A DNA stretch of 64,000 nucleotides from Lobosporangium transversale. Its lineage: Eukaryota > Mortierellomycota > Mortierellomycetes > Mortierellales > Mortierellaceae. The notes beneath the pieces were generated by a model. That model did not search any database and was not told where the DNA came from. It saw only the letters and a program-made list of their open reading frames with translations. The position numbers were made by a program, and so were the translations under genes. Shown here piece after piece: positions 48,371 to 60,228 of this stretch. The stretch spans positions 620,001 to 684,000 of the forward strand of contig NW_019028984.1 in the NCBI RefSeq assembly GCF_002105155.1, given 5' to 3'. Position 1 is the stretch's first letter, and every line of letters starts with the position of its first letter.

Positions 48371-50095
48371 TTATTGGCTTAGCGGCGCTACACTGTTACG
48401 TTCAAAAAGTAAGGCGATGTCAATCTCTACACTAAGTTTATGTCTGCGTTTAAGGTAAGCCAGTTGATCGCGTTTCTCTTCCGAGGTGCTGAGAGCAAGC
48501 CAAAGGAGGTTTGTTAATTGTGGTAAAAGCTCAATCCAGCAGCCCGTTGTAGGCCCTCGACACCACGTCAGATCTAAACGATGTAGCCGCTTCAAGACCG
48601 GTAGTAGAGTCTGCTTTAGAGCAGAGTCAGGAAAATCCCAGTATCCTTCAAGGCACAGCCGTCGCAGGCAATGGGAGACATTGCTCAGCTGTTTAACTTT
48701 GGATTGGACATCCCAGGCCTCAGGGATCTTGCGTGCAATGTTAAGACGCAACTCTTCGAGGACAGAGCAGTAATGAAGAGAATTCAAATCAAAGTTTACA
48801 GCAACTGTTCCTTCCAAGTCAAGGCGAGTAAGACAAGGCATCAACCAATCCCAAGACAAGACCATAGTTGTAGGATCAGCAAAAGATGACTGTCCTACTA
48901 GCTCTCGCAGCGATTCGCGAAATGCATCCGCAGCGTCTGTGAGTGCGGGGACCAGCTTTCCATCTTTGCCATAGAGTCTTATGGATTTATATCGAGCGTT
49001 CTCTACAGCTATTGACTGATGAGATGTAGGCTTGTTCATGGGCTCATTGGCGCTGCCTTTCCTGGCTGCAGCCCATGAAAACATGCTCTGATGAAAGACG
49101 GGCATCCGGATGGTGTGAAGAGCTGTAAATGTGGAAAGAAAGCTTGGGTTAAGCTCAGAGAGTTCTGTGGACGCAATCAGATGCATGATCAGGGTATTGC
49201 AACGCTGAAGTGGAAACCGACTGATATAGCGACTTGCATCCTTCCAATGGCTAACGTCGATTACTCGCGGCTCCACCATGGTTTGAAGTAAGCAGGACAG
49301 GTCCTCTGGCTCGGCTAGCCTTTCATTCTCAAGGGTTATCTCTTGGAGTGTGGTGAATAGGCGTCGGTGAATAGTAATAAAGTTAACAGCGCCATCAAGA
49401 GCGCGTGGCGCATTCCTCTTGGACAATTTCAGATGGACAAGGCCAGATAGCCGATTGACAAGCGGTTCCAGGATAGAGATCTTATGAATAGAAAAACTAA
49501 TGGTGTGAATGTTTTCAGGGGTGTGGCCAAGCAGGCCGAGATGGATCTTGGTACGTAACTGATGAAGATCAACTGGAGGAGATGGCCCTTGCCTATTGTT
49601 GTGGGCGACTGCAGTTGACGTAGGAACATTCATCTCTACAAGATTATTCAGAGAAGCTGCAGCTCTTTTAGTTCTACTCTCTGGGTTGCCAGAAGATTGA
49701 GCCAGTCTGCTCTGAGTTTTTCTGCCTTGTGGGTGCAATGCGACTCCAGTTAATGTGAGAGGCATGGTTTCGGAGAAGACGCCGTAGAAATGTTTTTCGG
49801 AATGAACCTTGTAAAAGGAGAGATAGTCAAGCAAGGGAGGGGATAAAAGTGTTGCTCCATGGTTGTTGGATGGCAGAGATTGTAGTGTATCTGGAGTGCA
49901 TCGCAATAAGAGGTATAAAAGGTCTTGGCGACGTTTAGCTTGACCGTCAAGGAGGCCGAACGGATTTCTGTAGAGGATTGGAGCTACAAGACGGAACAAG
50001 GTAGTGCTTGTGAACATCAAAGAGTATAAGGAACTGCGGTCAAGTGACACGAACGAAAGTAAGTGCAACAAACACTCTTCCGGTAAGGTGTCCAT
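48371..50095 (-). CDS. F-box protein with leucine-rich repeats
   Basis: 574 aa from ATG 50095. The N-terminus is an F-box (MDTLPEECLLHLLSFVSLDRSSLYSLMFTS in two stretches, with VAPILYRNPF), the SKP1-binding element of SCF ubiquitin ligases. The C-terminal two-thirds contain irregular Leu-rich repeats (LTRLDLEG, LEELRLNIAR, LRRLCLEGYW, LHRLDLTWCRG, LLWLALSTSEE), the likely substrate-recognition surface. Such F-box/LRR genes are numerous in Mortierella-like fungi; the target is unknown. Intronless. Its surroundings are repeat-rich. Confidence 0.85.
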   Translation of the reverse strand: MDTLPEECLLHLLSFVSLDRSSLYSLMFTSTTLFRLVAPILYRNPFGLLDGQAKRRQDLLYLLLRCTPDTLQSLPSNNHGATLLSPPLLDYLSFYKVHSEKHFYGVFSETMPLTLTGVALHPQGRKTQSRLAQSSGNPESRTKRAAASLNNLVEMNVPTSTAVAHNNRQGPSPPVDLHQLRTKIHLGLLGHTPENIHTISFSIHKISILEPLVNRLSGLVHLKLSKRNAPRALDGAVNFITIHRRLFTTLQEITLENERLAEPEDLSCLLQTMVEPRVIDVSHWKDASRYISRFPLQRCNTLIMHLIASTELSELNPSFLSTFTALHTIRMPVFHQSMFSWAAARKGSANEPMNKPTSHQSIAVENARYKSIRLYGKDGKLVPALTDAADAFRESLRELVGQSSFADPTTMVLSWDWLMPCLTRLDLEGTVAVNFDLNSLHYCSVLEELRLNIARKIPEAWDVQSKVKQLSNVSHCLRRLCLEGYWDFPDSALKQTLLPVLKRLHRLDLTWCRGPTTGCWIELLPQLTNLLWLALSTSEEKRDQLAYLKRRHKLSVEIDIALLFERNSVAPLSQ

Positions 50096-50441
50096 TCTTA
50101 TGAATGTAAACGTATTCAAGTGTCAATTGAACAAAGGATGAATTCGATCAATAAAGTATAATGAAATATATTTATTTTAGATGAATGTAACGAGGCATGT
50201 GGGATTGGTCATATATTTTTATGCTTGACCGCAGCACAATAAAAGGTACAAAACTACAAAGTATACACGTGCAAGTTGTGGACTTTTTTAGCGCGTCGTG
50301 AAGATTTGCTTTATCCTTTCTATTAAAATAGGAAAAAGATTAGCAAAGCTGTGACTGCCATGGAGCAAGTAAAAAAAACCTGACTTTACAAAATCCCAGT
50401 GTCCACTCGGGGACCTCCATGGCATGATTTTTATGCAGTAT
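50096..50441. other. F-box gene upstream flank
   Basis: 346 bp, AT-rich, between the F-box start codon and the stop codon of the Fanzor-like relic; includes the promoter of the F-box gene. No other feature is recognised. Confidence 0.4.
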
Positions 50442-53301
50442 TTATTGACTGATGTATGTAGTTATGATGGTTGATGTTGTCACTGCTGTGATATCAACTT
50501 GAAATGGATTCACTTGACGCGTGAAGGGAGGTAGCATCTGTCTTTGGTTGCTGAGTAATACTGATACACCCGCTATTGCTATTGTAGCAGCCGCATAAGT
50601 GTCTCGAGACTTGACAGTATACCTGCACTGGAAAGATGGACAATCTGGGTTGATACACCCAGCCGCATCATAGGGCTTGACTGTATTGATCTTTCCTTTA
50701 TGATTCGGCAAGCCCTGGCTTGTCGTACCTGGCAAAAGCAGAAGACACAGGTCTTCGATGGTCGATACCTATCCGTCATTCCAATTGCACAGTATCGCAT
50801 ATGCTCCTCTCTTTTACCCTCTCCTTTGCTAATATCCCCTATACGGCTCCCGGCACTTGTATCGGCTTTTCGATCAGAAGCACGGACTGAACTCTTGGTC
50901 GAGACTTTGGACACTGGCTCACGTGCATGGATCTCGCTGCCTCAGGTTCGTTTGCAATATGGTGGCGGTTGCACCAAGTACACCAGCCATCGACAGGTGA
51001 TATCGCTGGCTGTGCAACGGATGGCAGGCGCCCCCAATCCCGTCGATGTCTACATCTGACGAGTCTTGAGTGCATGCTCCTGGACGTATCGTCGTTCAGC
51101 CGCACACAGCTTTGATCATGCTCGCTTTGTTCGGAGCTATTAGTTGCGACTTGCTTGGACGCCTCAAACGACTGTAATGTCTCTCGAACACTACTGCGTG
51201 CAGTATGGGCCATGTCAATATTAGTGGTCTTCTGTGCTGTTGTTAGCGAGCTATCTCTTATCCAGGTAGTGGCGCTGCGTCGTCTTGTACTTGGCGTCTG
51301 GACCGAAGTAGTAGCACGTTCAGCCTTGCTCCAATAATAGGACTACTTTCGCTGCTCCTGTAGCCCCCTCTCTTGCGGGATGAGTGCCCTGCACCTGGTT
51401 TGAAGCTTCTGTCCTGCCGATCGAGATTCTTGAAGTGCACCAACTTCATTCTTCCTGAGCTTGGCCCTGGCTTGTGCTCTCTTCCGCTGTATGTCTCGAA
51501 CAACTCATCGTAAGGATTTGACTTTGGACTCCAAGGCCTTGAGAGTGCTGCTATGATTAGTAGCGAGCTGCTACACTTCGATCATTGTTTTACCACACGG
51601 CTGGGATTCTACTAGCCATCTTGTCACGTCGGACCTGTTGTCTCTGTTTTGTTTCCGCTCTTCGTACCCGCTCCTAACATGGAAGTTCCCCTGAGTGGCG
51701 CCATGGAGGATCACTTCTCCCGTGATTCTGATTATGTGCTGATTGGTGAACATCATCCTATCAAGCAAATGGATTGAATGAGTCACTTGCTTTGGTGGTA
51801 CGCTTTCAATACAATATATAAAACAACAATATCAAAGAGATCACTTAGGCACCAGATGCCTATCGGTGAGATTTAACCCCCGTGCCTTGCAGACCTTCTC
51901 AGCCATGTACATGTCTAAGTAAGCTTGAAAGACCACTCAAATGTTGGTCCTGGGTGAGGTAACGCTTGTTAGCGACGTGATACTTCTACCTTCAGCGCCT
52001 TCTACATCGAAATGGCCCCACTAGCTGCACAAAGGACTCCGTAGATACCGGCAGCTCCAAGGTGGAGCCCATGTACAGCTGAAACCGACATCTGGGGTGG
52101 CACATGTTGTGTGAACTGGCTTGCCATCTGTAGAATGTCAGATAGCTCGTTGCAAGGCTCTCGAATCCCGGAGTTCATAAACTTTTTCAGGACATGGTTC
52201 GCTTTAGATTGCTTTACTACATTCAGCCGTCCTTGCTTTCTCTGTGTAACAGCATTGGCCAACGCCTTAGGGCTCTGTTCTTGAACTGGAACCAAATGGA
52301 GTCGGAGAAAGATACGAAGCTAGTAGTCCAACGATTGCTTGTACACGGCTCCATTCCACAGGTTTGCTATAGCTATGGCATACTGGCGAATATGTGTGGA
52401 TATTGCTTGTATCATAAGAGAAGGTGTAGGTGGGTGATGCAACTGGGGATATTACAGAATATTCCGTGAGACTGAAGCCCAATGAGGGTACTGTCCTTCC
52501 TGGATGACCAACTGCGATGACGAAGATTCAACCTGTGACCCTCGTTGCTGGGCTGACAGGATGTGTGTGAAGAGCTTGAAGGCGGTACTGTGTCAAAAGG
52601 TTGAACAAGCCGTTCTTCTAGACCGTGTCATCAGTGCGACCTTCGATTAGTGATTGAGGCGCCTCTGTAATAGGCTCAACTCTAACGCTGGCTTTAGGAA
52701 GGTAATTGGCAGGTAGGAGTTCACTCATGAGGAAGGGGCACCTGACGATCCCTGCTGGTGAGCTGTATCTGACCTGGCTGTCATAAATGTCCCCATTAGC
52801 AATCTACAATGAATAAAGCAAGTAGAGATGAGTATCTCTTTCCTCTCTAAGGGCTTCAGGCCAGGCATCAGAATATCATTAATCAACTGTTATTCATGGT
52901 AAACACGGTCTTTGTACCAGCACAGAGATTTCTTTCTCCACATTGGTGGTTGCTTTTTGAGCTTGCTCCAAAAGGCTCAAGGCCCTCTGGTAGCCCGTGA
53001 TACTCCCACTAGAGCTACCGTTCAAAAGCTCATTACGCATGATTTGCTTTAAAGTAGCCGTGCGCGTGCGAAGCTCTTTGTGCAAATCACCATGATCATC
53101 CACCATTGCCACTACAATCGCCACCACCCACATGGCCACCATCTCTATTGCCTTCCCCATCATCGCCTTCAACATCATCGGCTCGTCCTTCGCCTTTGAT
53201 GTCCATCTTCTTTCCCTTCTCCACTTTCCTTTTCTTCCTTTCATCTGCCTCTGCTTGCTTTCCCGCTTTGGTTTGTTCAAGCTGCTTTTCCAGCTACTCA
53301 T
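50442..53301 (-). pseudogene. decayed Fanzor/TnpB-like RNA-guided nuclease gene
   Basis: The 3' part on the - strand has the C-terminal architecture of the OrfB/TnpB-Fanzor family. A two-Cys knuckle (KTCVFC, about 50765) is followed about 35 residues later by a second knuckle (CINPDC, about 50650) and then SRDTYAAATIAIAG (about 50600). The Asp of SRD sits where the third RuvC catalytic residue is found. A one-base frameshift near 50700 separates the two knuckles. Upstream, open pieces on the same strand run to about 53300, broken by several stops: a helical segment ending GYQRALSLLEQAQKATTNVEK (about 53060-52920), RYSSPAGIVRCPFLMSELLP (about 52760) and others down to 50839. The other RuvC residues were not identified. 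Fanzors are eukaryotic relatives of TnpB that use an RNA guide; this copy is clearly broken. The family call rests on the C-terminal motifs. Confidence 0.55.
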
Positions 53302-54826
53302 TCCAGCTCCTCATTCCAGATCATTTTCATGTTGCTTCCACCGCGCTGTTCTACCTGGCCTTGTTATCCTGAGTAGTTCCTAGCTTATGCTTTAACGTTG
53401 TCATTGAGGGTTTTTTTTTCTTTTTTTTTTTGTCCAAATCTTGTACATTTCCTTTTTTATTCGTTTCACGGATACGAGCATGACCAGTTGAACAAGCGGT
53501 TGAAGTGTCTCTTTCCTTTTTGTAATGTAGAAACGCAAGGCATCTCGCTGTGCTGGTACGACGTTTTTTTATTTTCGACAAATCGAATCAAATGGGAATC
53601 AAAACACAAGTATTTTCCAAAAGAACCCCAGAAGAAATAAGCAAACCTTACTTTGGTGACCACTCCATTATCATGCAAACACCAATTCTCGCCTTCATCA
53701 CGACTATATTAAATCGCTAGAAAAGACACCCAAACACGTCGGTATATATTTATCTCGCTTCTGTTGTAGTTTCGTATAGCACGTTGTAATCTGTGTTTCT
53801 GTATGCATATATTTTGTCGACTATCCAATTCACACACACACCAAAAGTTTGCCCCCTCTCTTGCTCACAAGATCACCAACAAGGCACCGCACAGCAAGAG
53901 GAGGGTGATTAAGTAGCCTTCACTCCAAGCAATAAACACAACCAATAGTGCCACACCTATCTCCTCCATTGATGCCGGGACCTGTGAGCCAACGAATGCC
54001 TCTGCTTTAACGCAGATGTACTGGAATTGCTGAAACAACGAGCGATATCTGAATATATTCTCTGATAAAAAAGAAAAGAGACTTTTTTCTTTTGTTGTTG
54101 CTCTTGGCAAGGATTTAATCACCTTCTGTTTCAAAGCCGATTCCTACACACCGAGTCAAAGAAAAGTTTTTGACAGACAAGATGAGAAGTAGAGTAAGTG
54201 AGAATAAGATGTAGGTCTACATACCACATCCATGGGGCATTTATTGAAGTTTTAAATTTATCATATTCATCAGAGCATGTTAAAGCATAGCTACAAGCCT
54301 ATGTGCGAGTAACATAGAAAGAGCGTATCCATGGTAAGTGTTTTCTAAATGTTCAAAAAAAGTATAAAATGTACGCCCATTAATACAAGATGTGTGTCCA
54401 TAGGCTCAAGAAAAGTATTTTCTTTAATCTTTTATACAACGGATGTTCCGTAAAGTATGCAACATCTGTCCCCATCCCTCCATCCCTGTGCAAAATTATA
54501 TATTCTTTCAAACCAGAGTTAAGTATTCGGTCTTGAACGTAACTCAGCCAAAGCATTAGAGCCAACCACGGTGAAGCCACGGTCTTGTGGCTCGTTATTC
54601 ATAATGTGCTCAGACTGCTCTTAATTTTTTTTTTTGCCTTGCTTCGGGTTAAGAGAACGCGTTGTGCGCACGGTCTAACTAGTTAGCCCAATACTAGAGT
54701 CATAGATGTTCTCTTCATCGCACACTTTCTCACATAAATCTCACTCTGTTCAAAATACACAAGTCATCAGTGTAATAACAGGAACATTTACATCCTAAAA
54801 ATCATAATGTATCATTTTCTTTTTTT

Positions 54827-54860
<34 letters not shown>

Positions 54861-55110
54861 GGTGCTCCTTTTTGCCATTCTTTACATTCTTCTTCATCAT
54901 TCTGTCTGTCTGTCTCCTCTCCCGGTCCTCTTCTCTCCTGAGTAATCATTCGTCATTGACACCTCATGAACATCCGCAAGGTTTCTTCAACCTTGCTCCC
55001 CTCGTGATTGTTCAATCACCTCTGTTCCCTTTACACTTGTGCCCTCTTTCACTCTTCTCTCTTCCTCCTTCTTATTCCCTTTCATACAATTGCCTTATCA
55101 CTCTAATAAA
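53302..55110. other. 1.8-kb region without a recognised gene
   Basis: Holds short open frames lacking domains (for example 53865-54134 - with a hydrophobic C-terminus), the dispersed repeat at 54193-54245, and a T-run of 25 (54833-54857) before the CT-rich leader of the next gene. No gene is called. Confidence 0.45.
54193..54245. repeat. dispersed 53-bp repeat, copy B
   Basis: Partner of 24134-24186 (46/53 identical, six of seven differences transitions). It lies beyond the 5' end of the Fanzor-like relic. Confidence 0.8.
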
Positions 55111-55155
55111 ATACCCTAATCCTAATTCTAATCCTAATCCTAATCCTAATCCTTC
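55111..55155. repeat. (TCCTAA)n hexanucleotide repeat
   Basis: About seven CCTAAT units with one CT change, ending two bases before the chosen start codon at 55157. It differs from the common fungal telomere unit (CCCTAA) by one base. If the longer frame from 54872 is used it encodes an Asn-Pro repeat. Confidence 0.85.
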
Positions 55156-55156
55156 T

Positions 55157-56722
55157 ATGGCCATGTTTCAAGGCTCCCCCCCGGCTTCACCACCTTTGCC
55201 CCCAATACCATATGGCCAGGATAGGCGTCCATCCTTCACTAGAAGCAAGAGCCAGCAGATGTTACAGGACCCTGCTCGCCACTTTAACACAGTTAGTAGT
55301 CCAACCCGACAGCGTCTTCCACTCGAAAATCCTGTAAGCATGCGTCCACCCTTATCCTTGCCCATGAGTTCCTCTCCACCACCACCTGCAACTGTCTATG
55401 GCTCTGGTTCATCGGTTTTTGCCGCTATGCAAAAAATATCCACGCGAGATGACATCTCCTTTTGGTCTACGCTCTACACACAACATCAAATCCATACGCG
55501 TCAGGATGATCGCAACTCGCAGGACATAGTATCGGCTGCCCACGCACCGCTCACAGAGAACCATAGGAAGAACCAGGGCGCAATCAAAGTTTTGCAAGTG
55601 TTAACAAAGACCATTTCGGAGAATATTGAATACAGCTACTCAGACCGACAAGACCACGTCCATCCACACTTCCACTTTGAGCGCCTACCTATTAAGGTCC
55701 AAACATCAGCATCAGCATTATCGCCGCATGGACGACCTTTCTCTATCGTGATTTTCTTTACAGTGGAATCCATGCCGATAACGTTGTGGTATGTGGAATC
55801 AGTCTTCACTCAGTCTGCAACTATTCATGAGCATTTGGAACTCATGGGTACTTTTCAGCCCAATGAATCGAACGACCCCACTTCATTCTACATTTACGAA
55901 ACACATGCAATCAACATTGTGCAGCCTACGAATGAAGACACAATGCTTGACATCCGTATACAAAGCTCTGCTGGAACAATCTATACCAAATTCTCTTACA
56001 CTTTTATCAGAGAGCCGAGGCATGGCGCAGCATCTACAATTTCATCCTCAATATCCCCGCCTCAGTCTCCAGGAGCAGGATTAAGCAGCAGCAGCAGCAG
56101 CAGAAGCGCCAGTGAGGATATTAGCTTCATTGGAGAAAGCTTTCGGAATAAAGGACAATTAAAAGTATCAACAGCACAATCACTCATTCAAAATGTATCA
56201 TCATCACCGACACCTCAATCCCCTTTGGATAGCTATGATATGGTTGAACCAGGATCGACAGTCTCAATAGGAGATATTCCTCAACAACAACAACAGCAAC
56301 AACAGCAACAACAGCAACAATTCCAGCAATTAAAATCGCAATCGTTTCTTGAAGTGAAGGATGAAATAACCACATCTTCTCCTTCATTAAACAATCCATC
56401 GCTCACTCATCAGAGCATACACAAGCCTATACCAATGCCTATACATTCACATATCGAGAATAATTCGGGAGGCGAGGAAGACGACCAAGAGCTGGCTTCC
56501 ATTAGTGACTTTGCAGAGGAGCCTGATGTGGGAGAACACTTCATGCAGGCTACTTCCGAGTTTTTCTCCAAGGTGGGGTAGGTGTTTTTTTTTAAAAAAA
56601 AAAAAAAAAAAAAAAATTGTCTAATTCATAGAGATCTGATCTCGGGACAAGGACGTAAAAAGTTCAGAGTACCAATTGTTGCTTCTCTTGACATCGTTAC
56701 TGACTTGAATCTCATGATATAG
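55157..56722 (+). CDS. uncharacterised conserved-looking protein with central folded domain
   Basis: Exons 55157-56577 and 56632-56722 predict 503 aa. The exon join (GG|GTAGGT to ATAG|A) replaces a stop at 56579 and adds DLISGQGRKKFRVPIVASLD and a short end. Residues 1-80 are Pro/Ser-rich. About 90-310 look folded, with strand-rich hydrophobic segments (FSIVIFFTVESMPITLWYVE, TSFYIYETHAINIV, IRIQSSAGTIYTKFSYTFI). The rest is Ser/Gln-rich with a run of about 15 Gln near 375-390. An in-frame ATG at 54872 would add 95 residues from a pyrimidine-rich leader and a hexanucleotide repeat, which I take as 5' UTR. No family is recognised. It ends 270 bp upstream of ATG4 on the same strand. Confidence 0.75.
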
Positions 56723-56991
56723 ATACTGGATATACAATTCACGCTTCGGTCAAATCATTACACGGGAGGATCGCTTGCGGACGAAAACTTCTTTTCAAGG
56801 CGAGGATATTTGGATTTTGGGAGTTTGCTACAATTTAGAACGTTAGTAACTAAGACACAAAATGCCTCATTTAGTTCTTGGATCTACAATTGTGCGGACT
56901 TTAACACACCCTTTACTTCATACTCTCCATTTATTAAACTGAAGCCCACGAACCCGTATGTTCTTTGCCAGAGATATCACGCCCAAGGAAA

Positions 56992-59900
56992 ATGTCGACT
57001 CTGCAAGCTCAGGCCATTGGTGCTCGCTCTGGAGACTCAAAACAAGGAACATCGATCAGTAACGGAGCTGAAGGTCACAGGGATACAAAACGTGGGTGGG
57101 AACGCAAAGTGGCGCATGTGATCGCCTCTCCAAGGATTGCAGCTGACAGTGACGCCGCAACTTTTCCTCACACAGTAGCACCTGATAATACAGAGCCAGG
57201 CCACAGTCAAATAAGTAGTAGGGAGCGTCAGATCGAAAAACAAAGAGAAAAAGAGCTGGCCAAAGCAAGGAAGACTGCTCTTGCTAGGGAGCGCGAGCTG
57301 GAGCGAGAAGAGAAGGCAAGGGAGAAAGCAAGGATCAAAGAACAGGAAAAACTACAGAAACTCAAGTCGAAGATTTCGCACTCTCACTTTGACCGCATCA
57401 TCGTGCATAATGGCACTAAGGGTTCAGTGGACATTGGGCAATCAGAGCACAAAGGAAATCGAAATATTCATCCTCCGTCAGAAAGCGAGCGGAAGCCGCA
57501 GTCTGTACATGGATTTCATCACGAAGAAAGGCCCAATATTGGGCTAGGATTAACAACTCCCACAATCGAGCCCAAACCAAGTACTATTCACCGGATGAGA
57601 TCTATATCAATCCTTCAAAAGATGCCAAGCGCAGCATTTGATCTTTTGTCGCAAAAAAAGCACAATATTGACCCTTCGCATAGTATTATTCCGGGGCGCG
57701 GTCATCAGGCTCGATCTCAATCTATATCCAGTATTTCCATGTTTTCTCAACGACCCGGCGGTATATCTTCTTTCCCCGGTCATGAAGGCCCCCGTAGAGG
57801 CCGCAAGAGCTCTCCGTCCCCTCCCTCGAATTTGAAGACATCTATGACTTTACATGGCGCAATTGTAGATAGCCCTAAATTATCCATGTTCTCTAAGCTC
57901 TCGCACTCCAACCTAAGCCAAAAAAAGTTACCAGACATCCCTCCTCAAGCTTTTGATGATATGCCTGAAGCGGTTGTATATCCTTATGACCAGGATGACA
58001 TGGATGATCTTGAAGATTATACAATGTTTGCACCTCCTGTTCCAGAAAAAGACATCATTAGGCCTCCATCATCACCCACAAATTCTATCTTTGGAAAGAG
58101 ACGCTTGACTATGCAAAGTGTATTCTCAAAGGATCCCAACAAGTCCTCCACTATTGGTAGCCTCTCAACACTCAAGACACTTGTTAATCCAAGCAGGATA
58201 TCGCTCAGGCCTAAACCGGAGGATCTGGCGCCAGCATCAAGGTATCAAAATGGAGTGAACCCAGAGCCAGTGAACAACGGTATCCCTTTCGGACAAAGTG
58301 CAGCTGGAAGAGAAGGGTCGTCCCGCTCGAAGAAGGGCGGTGTAGCTAAGGAGGTGCAAAATTGGATTGAACGACGAATTTCCTCGAACAATCTTCATCA
58401 ACAACACCAACAACAACAGCAAACACACCAACGAAATCAACAATATCAACAACAGCATCAACACCAAGTGTTTATCTCCTCAGCTGATGAACCCGTTCAA
58501 ATAATTTCCAGAACGCTAACCTTATCACCACCAGGCAGCCCTATTCCCGTTCAGGTTGATAGCTTTTGCTCAGAAAGTCAGGATTTGGAGCGCTTGCAGG
58601 AAAAACATCATCACCAGCCGTCCCGCATGCGCAAAAAGAGTTCCATTTTCTCAACGACATCGTCAACCTCTAACACCTCCTCTCCAAAACCTGTACTCAA
58701 ATCAAGCTCTCCTCAGAGCCCTCCTTCGAGTAAAGCGCGAAGCGTCGTTCAACCTCCTATGCACTCGACTAGCCCTCAATTGAATTACACTGATAACGTT
58801 TTTGCAGACCCTACACCAAATTCCCTGCAACGCAATGATATCTCACCTTTGACTGGAGAGAAGGAAATGAAAATCTATTCACATGATCCGCCCCACGATA
58901 AAGCTTGTCTTGAGCCACCAGTCCAGATAGTGGCTTCACACCTGGACTCTGACCGGGTGCGGAGTCAACCTAAAGACCTTGTTATTCTCCCCCCACTCCC
59001 GCCCGAATCACCAACGGAGACCTTTGTCCTGTTGAATCGTGAAAAAAACTCTTCCCTCTTGTCCCTAGAACATGACTCAGGAGATGCGGTCCTGGTTACT
59101 GTCACAAACTCCATGAAAAGCGCCTCCAATCCCAAATCCTCGCTGGACCGTGTCCGGAAGACAATCACTGATAGAGATCCTAGCTGGATGCAAAATCAGG
59201 CACTTTTTGATCAGCTTGCAGAATTCTCGAACAGCAAAGAACAGACTGTATCAGATCTTCAGTCGGAATTTGAGTTACTCTGGCCGAAAAAACAGGGTAC
59301 CATGTCTGCTGTAGCCCAAGAAATTAATGACTTCGTCCATATTAAGAGTAATCAAGAGTCCTGCCTACCTAATTTACAGAAGGAAGAATTGCCTCAATAT
59401 AAGCGGGTACAAAGCCATGAGATCGGATCTAGCTATGTTGAGGTGGAGAGTCCAAACCAGGAGATTGCTGAACTACAGTCAGAAGCAATACTGATGCTAC
59501 AAAAGCAGAGGGCCCAGCCTGACCTTACTGAAGATATACAATGTGCAAGAATCTCGGGGGCATTGCCCATTTCGCCAGACGATAAGCAAACTCTGACTAA
59601 AGATCGACCCGTACAACCTCCACCCACAGTGCTCACGACAACACTTCAACCACAAATTCCACCATCCATAACTGACCCTTCCTACAACAAATCTTCGAGC
59701 GCTATATCATCGCGATCCCCTTTTTCAAATCTTGTTTCTCCGTTTGTCCCATCTTCAGTATTTAGCTCATCCCATTTTGTAGGCTCTCAGCCAAATACTT
59801 TAGAGAGAGTCAACTCTAAGGAGGAGGGGTCAATCTTTGAGCAGAGGATGTCTATGGATCAAGAAAGCACTGCAAGGAAAGACTTATCTCCGCTGCATCA

Positions 59901-60192
59901 TTCTCCTGATGCACCTGCTCCCACTGCTTTACTCTCTACAAATCAACATATGCTTGTGCGATTCATGTCGGATTTCCAGTCTAAGCTATGGTTTACTTAT
60001 AGAAAAGATATGCTTCGGATTGAGCCATCAGCTTATACTTCTGATGCAGGATGGGGCTGTATGATGCGCACAGGACAGAGTCTGCTTGCCCAAGCATTTG
60101 TTCATATCATTCTTGGCCGAGGTTAGCATATTCATTCGAATAGGATGTGTGCGCTTGTTGGCAAGCACTGATATCTTTAACTAACAATTTTT

Positions 60193-60228
<36 letters not shown>

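Noticed and set aside
53865-54134. 89-residue - strand frame with a hydrophobic C-terminus resembling a tail anchor
   Set aside because: No supporting leader or similarity, and it sits next to repeat DNA.
50400-54250. Possible terminal inverted repeats bounding the Fanzor-like relic
   Set aside because: The stretch at 50415-50445 shares only short words (CCATGG, TTTATT) with the 54193 repeat; too weak to call ends.
54872-55156. In-frame upstream start giving a hydrophobic N-terminus to the 55157 protein
   Set aside because: The extension is encoded by a CT-rich leader and a TCCTAA repeat, typical 5' UTR composition here; kept only as an alternative.
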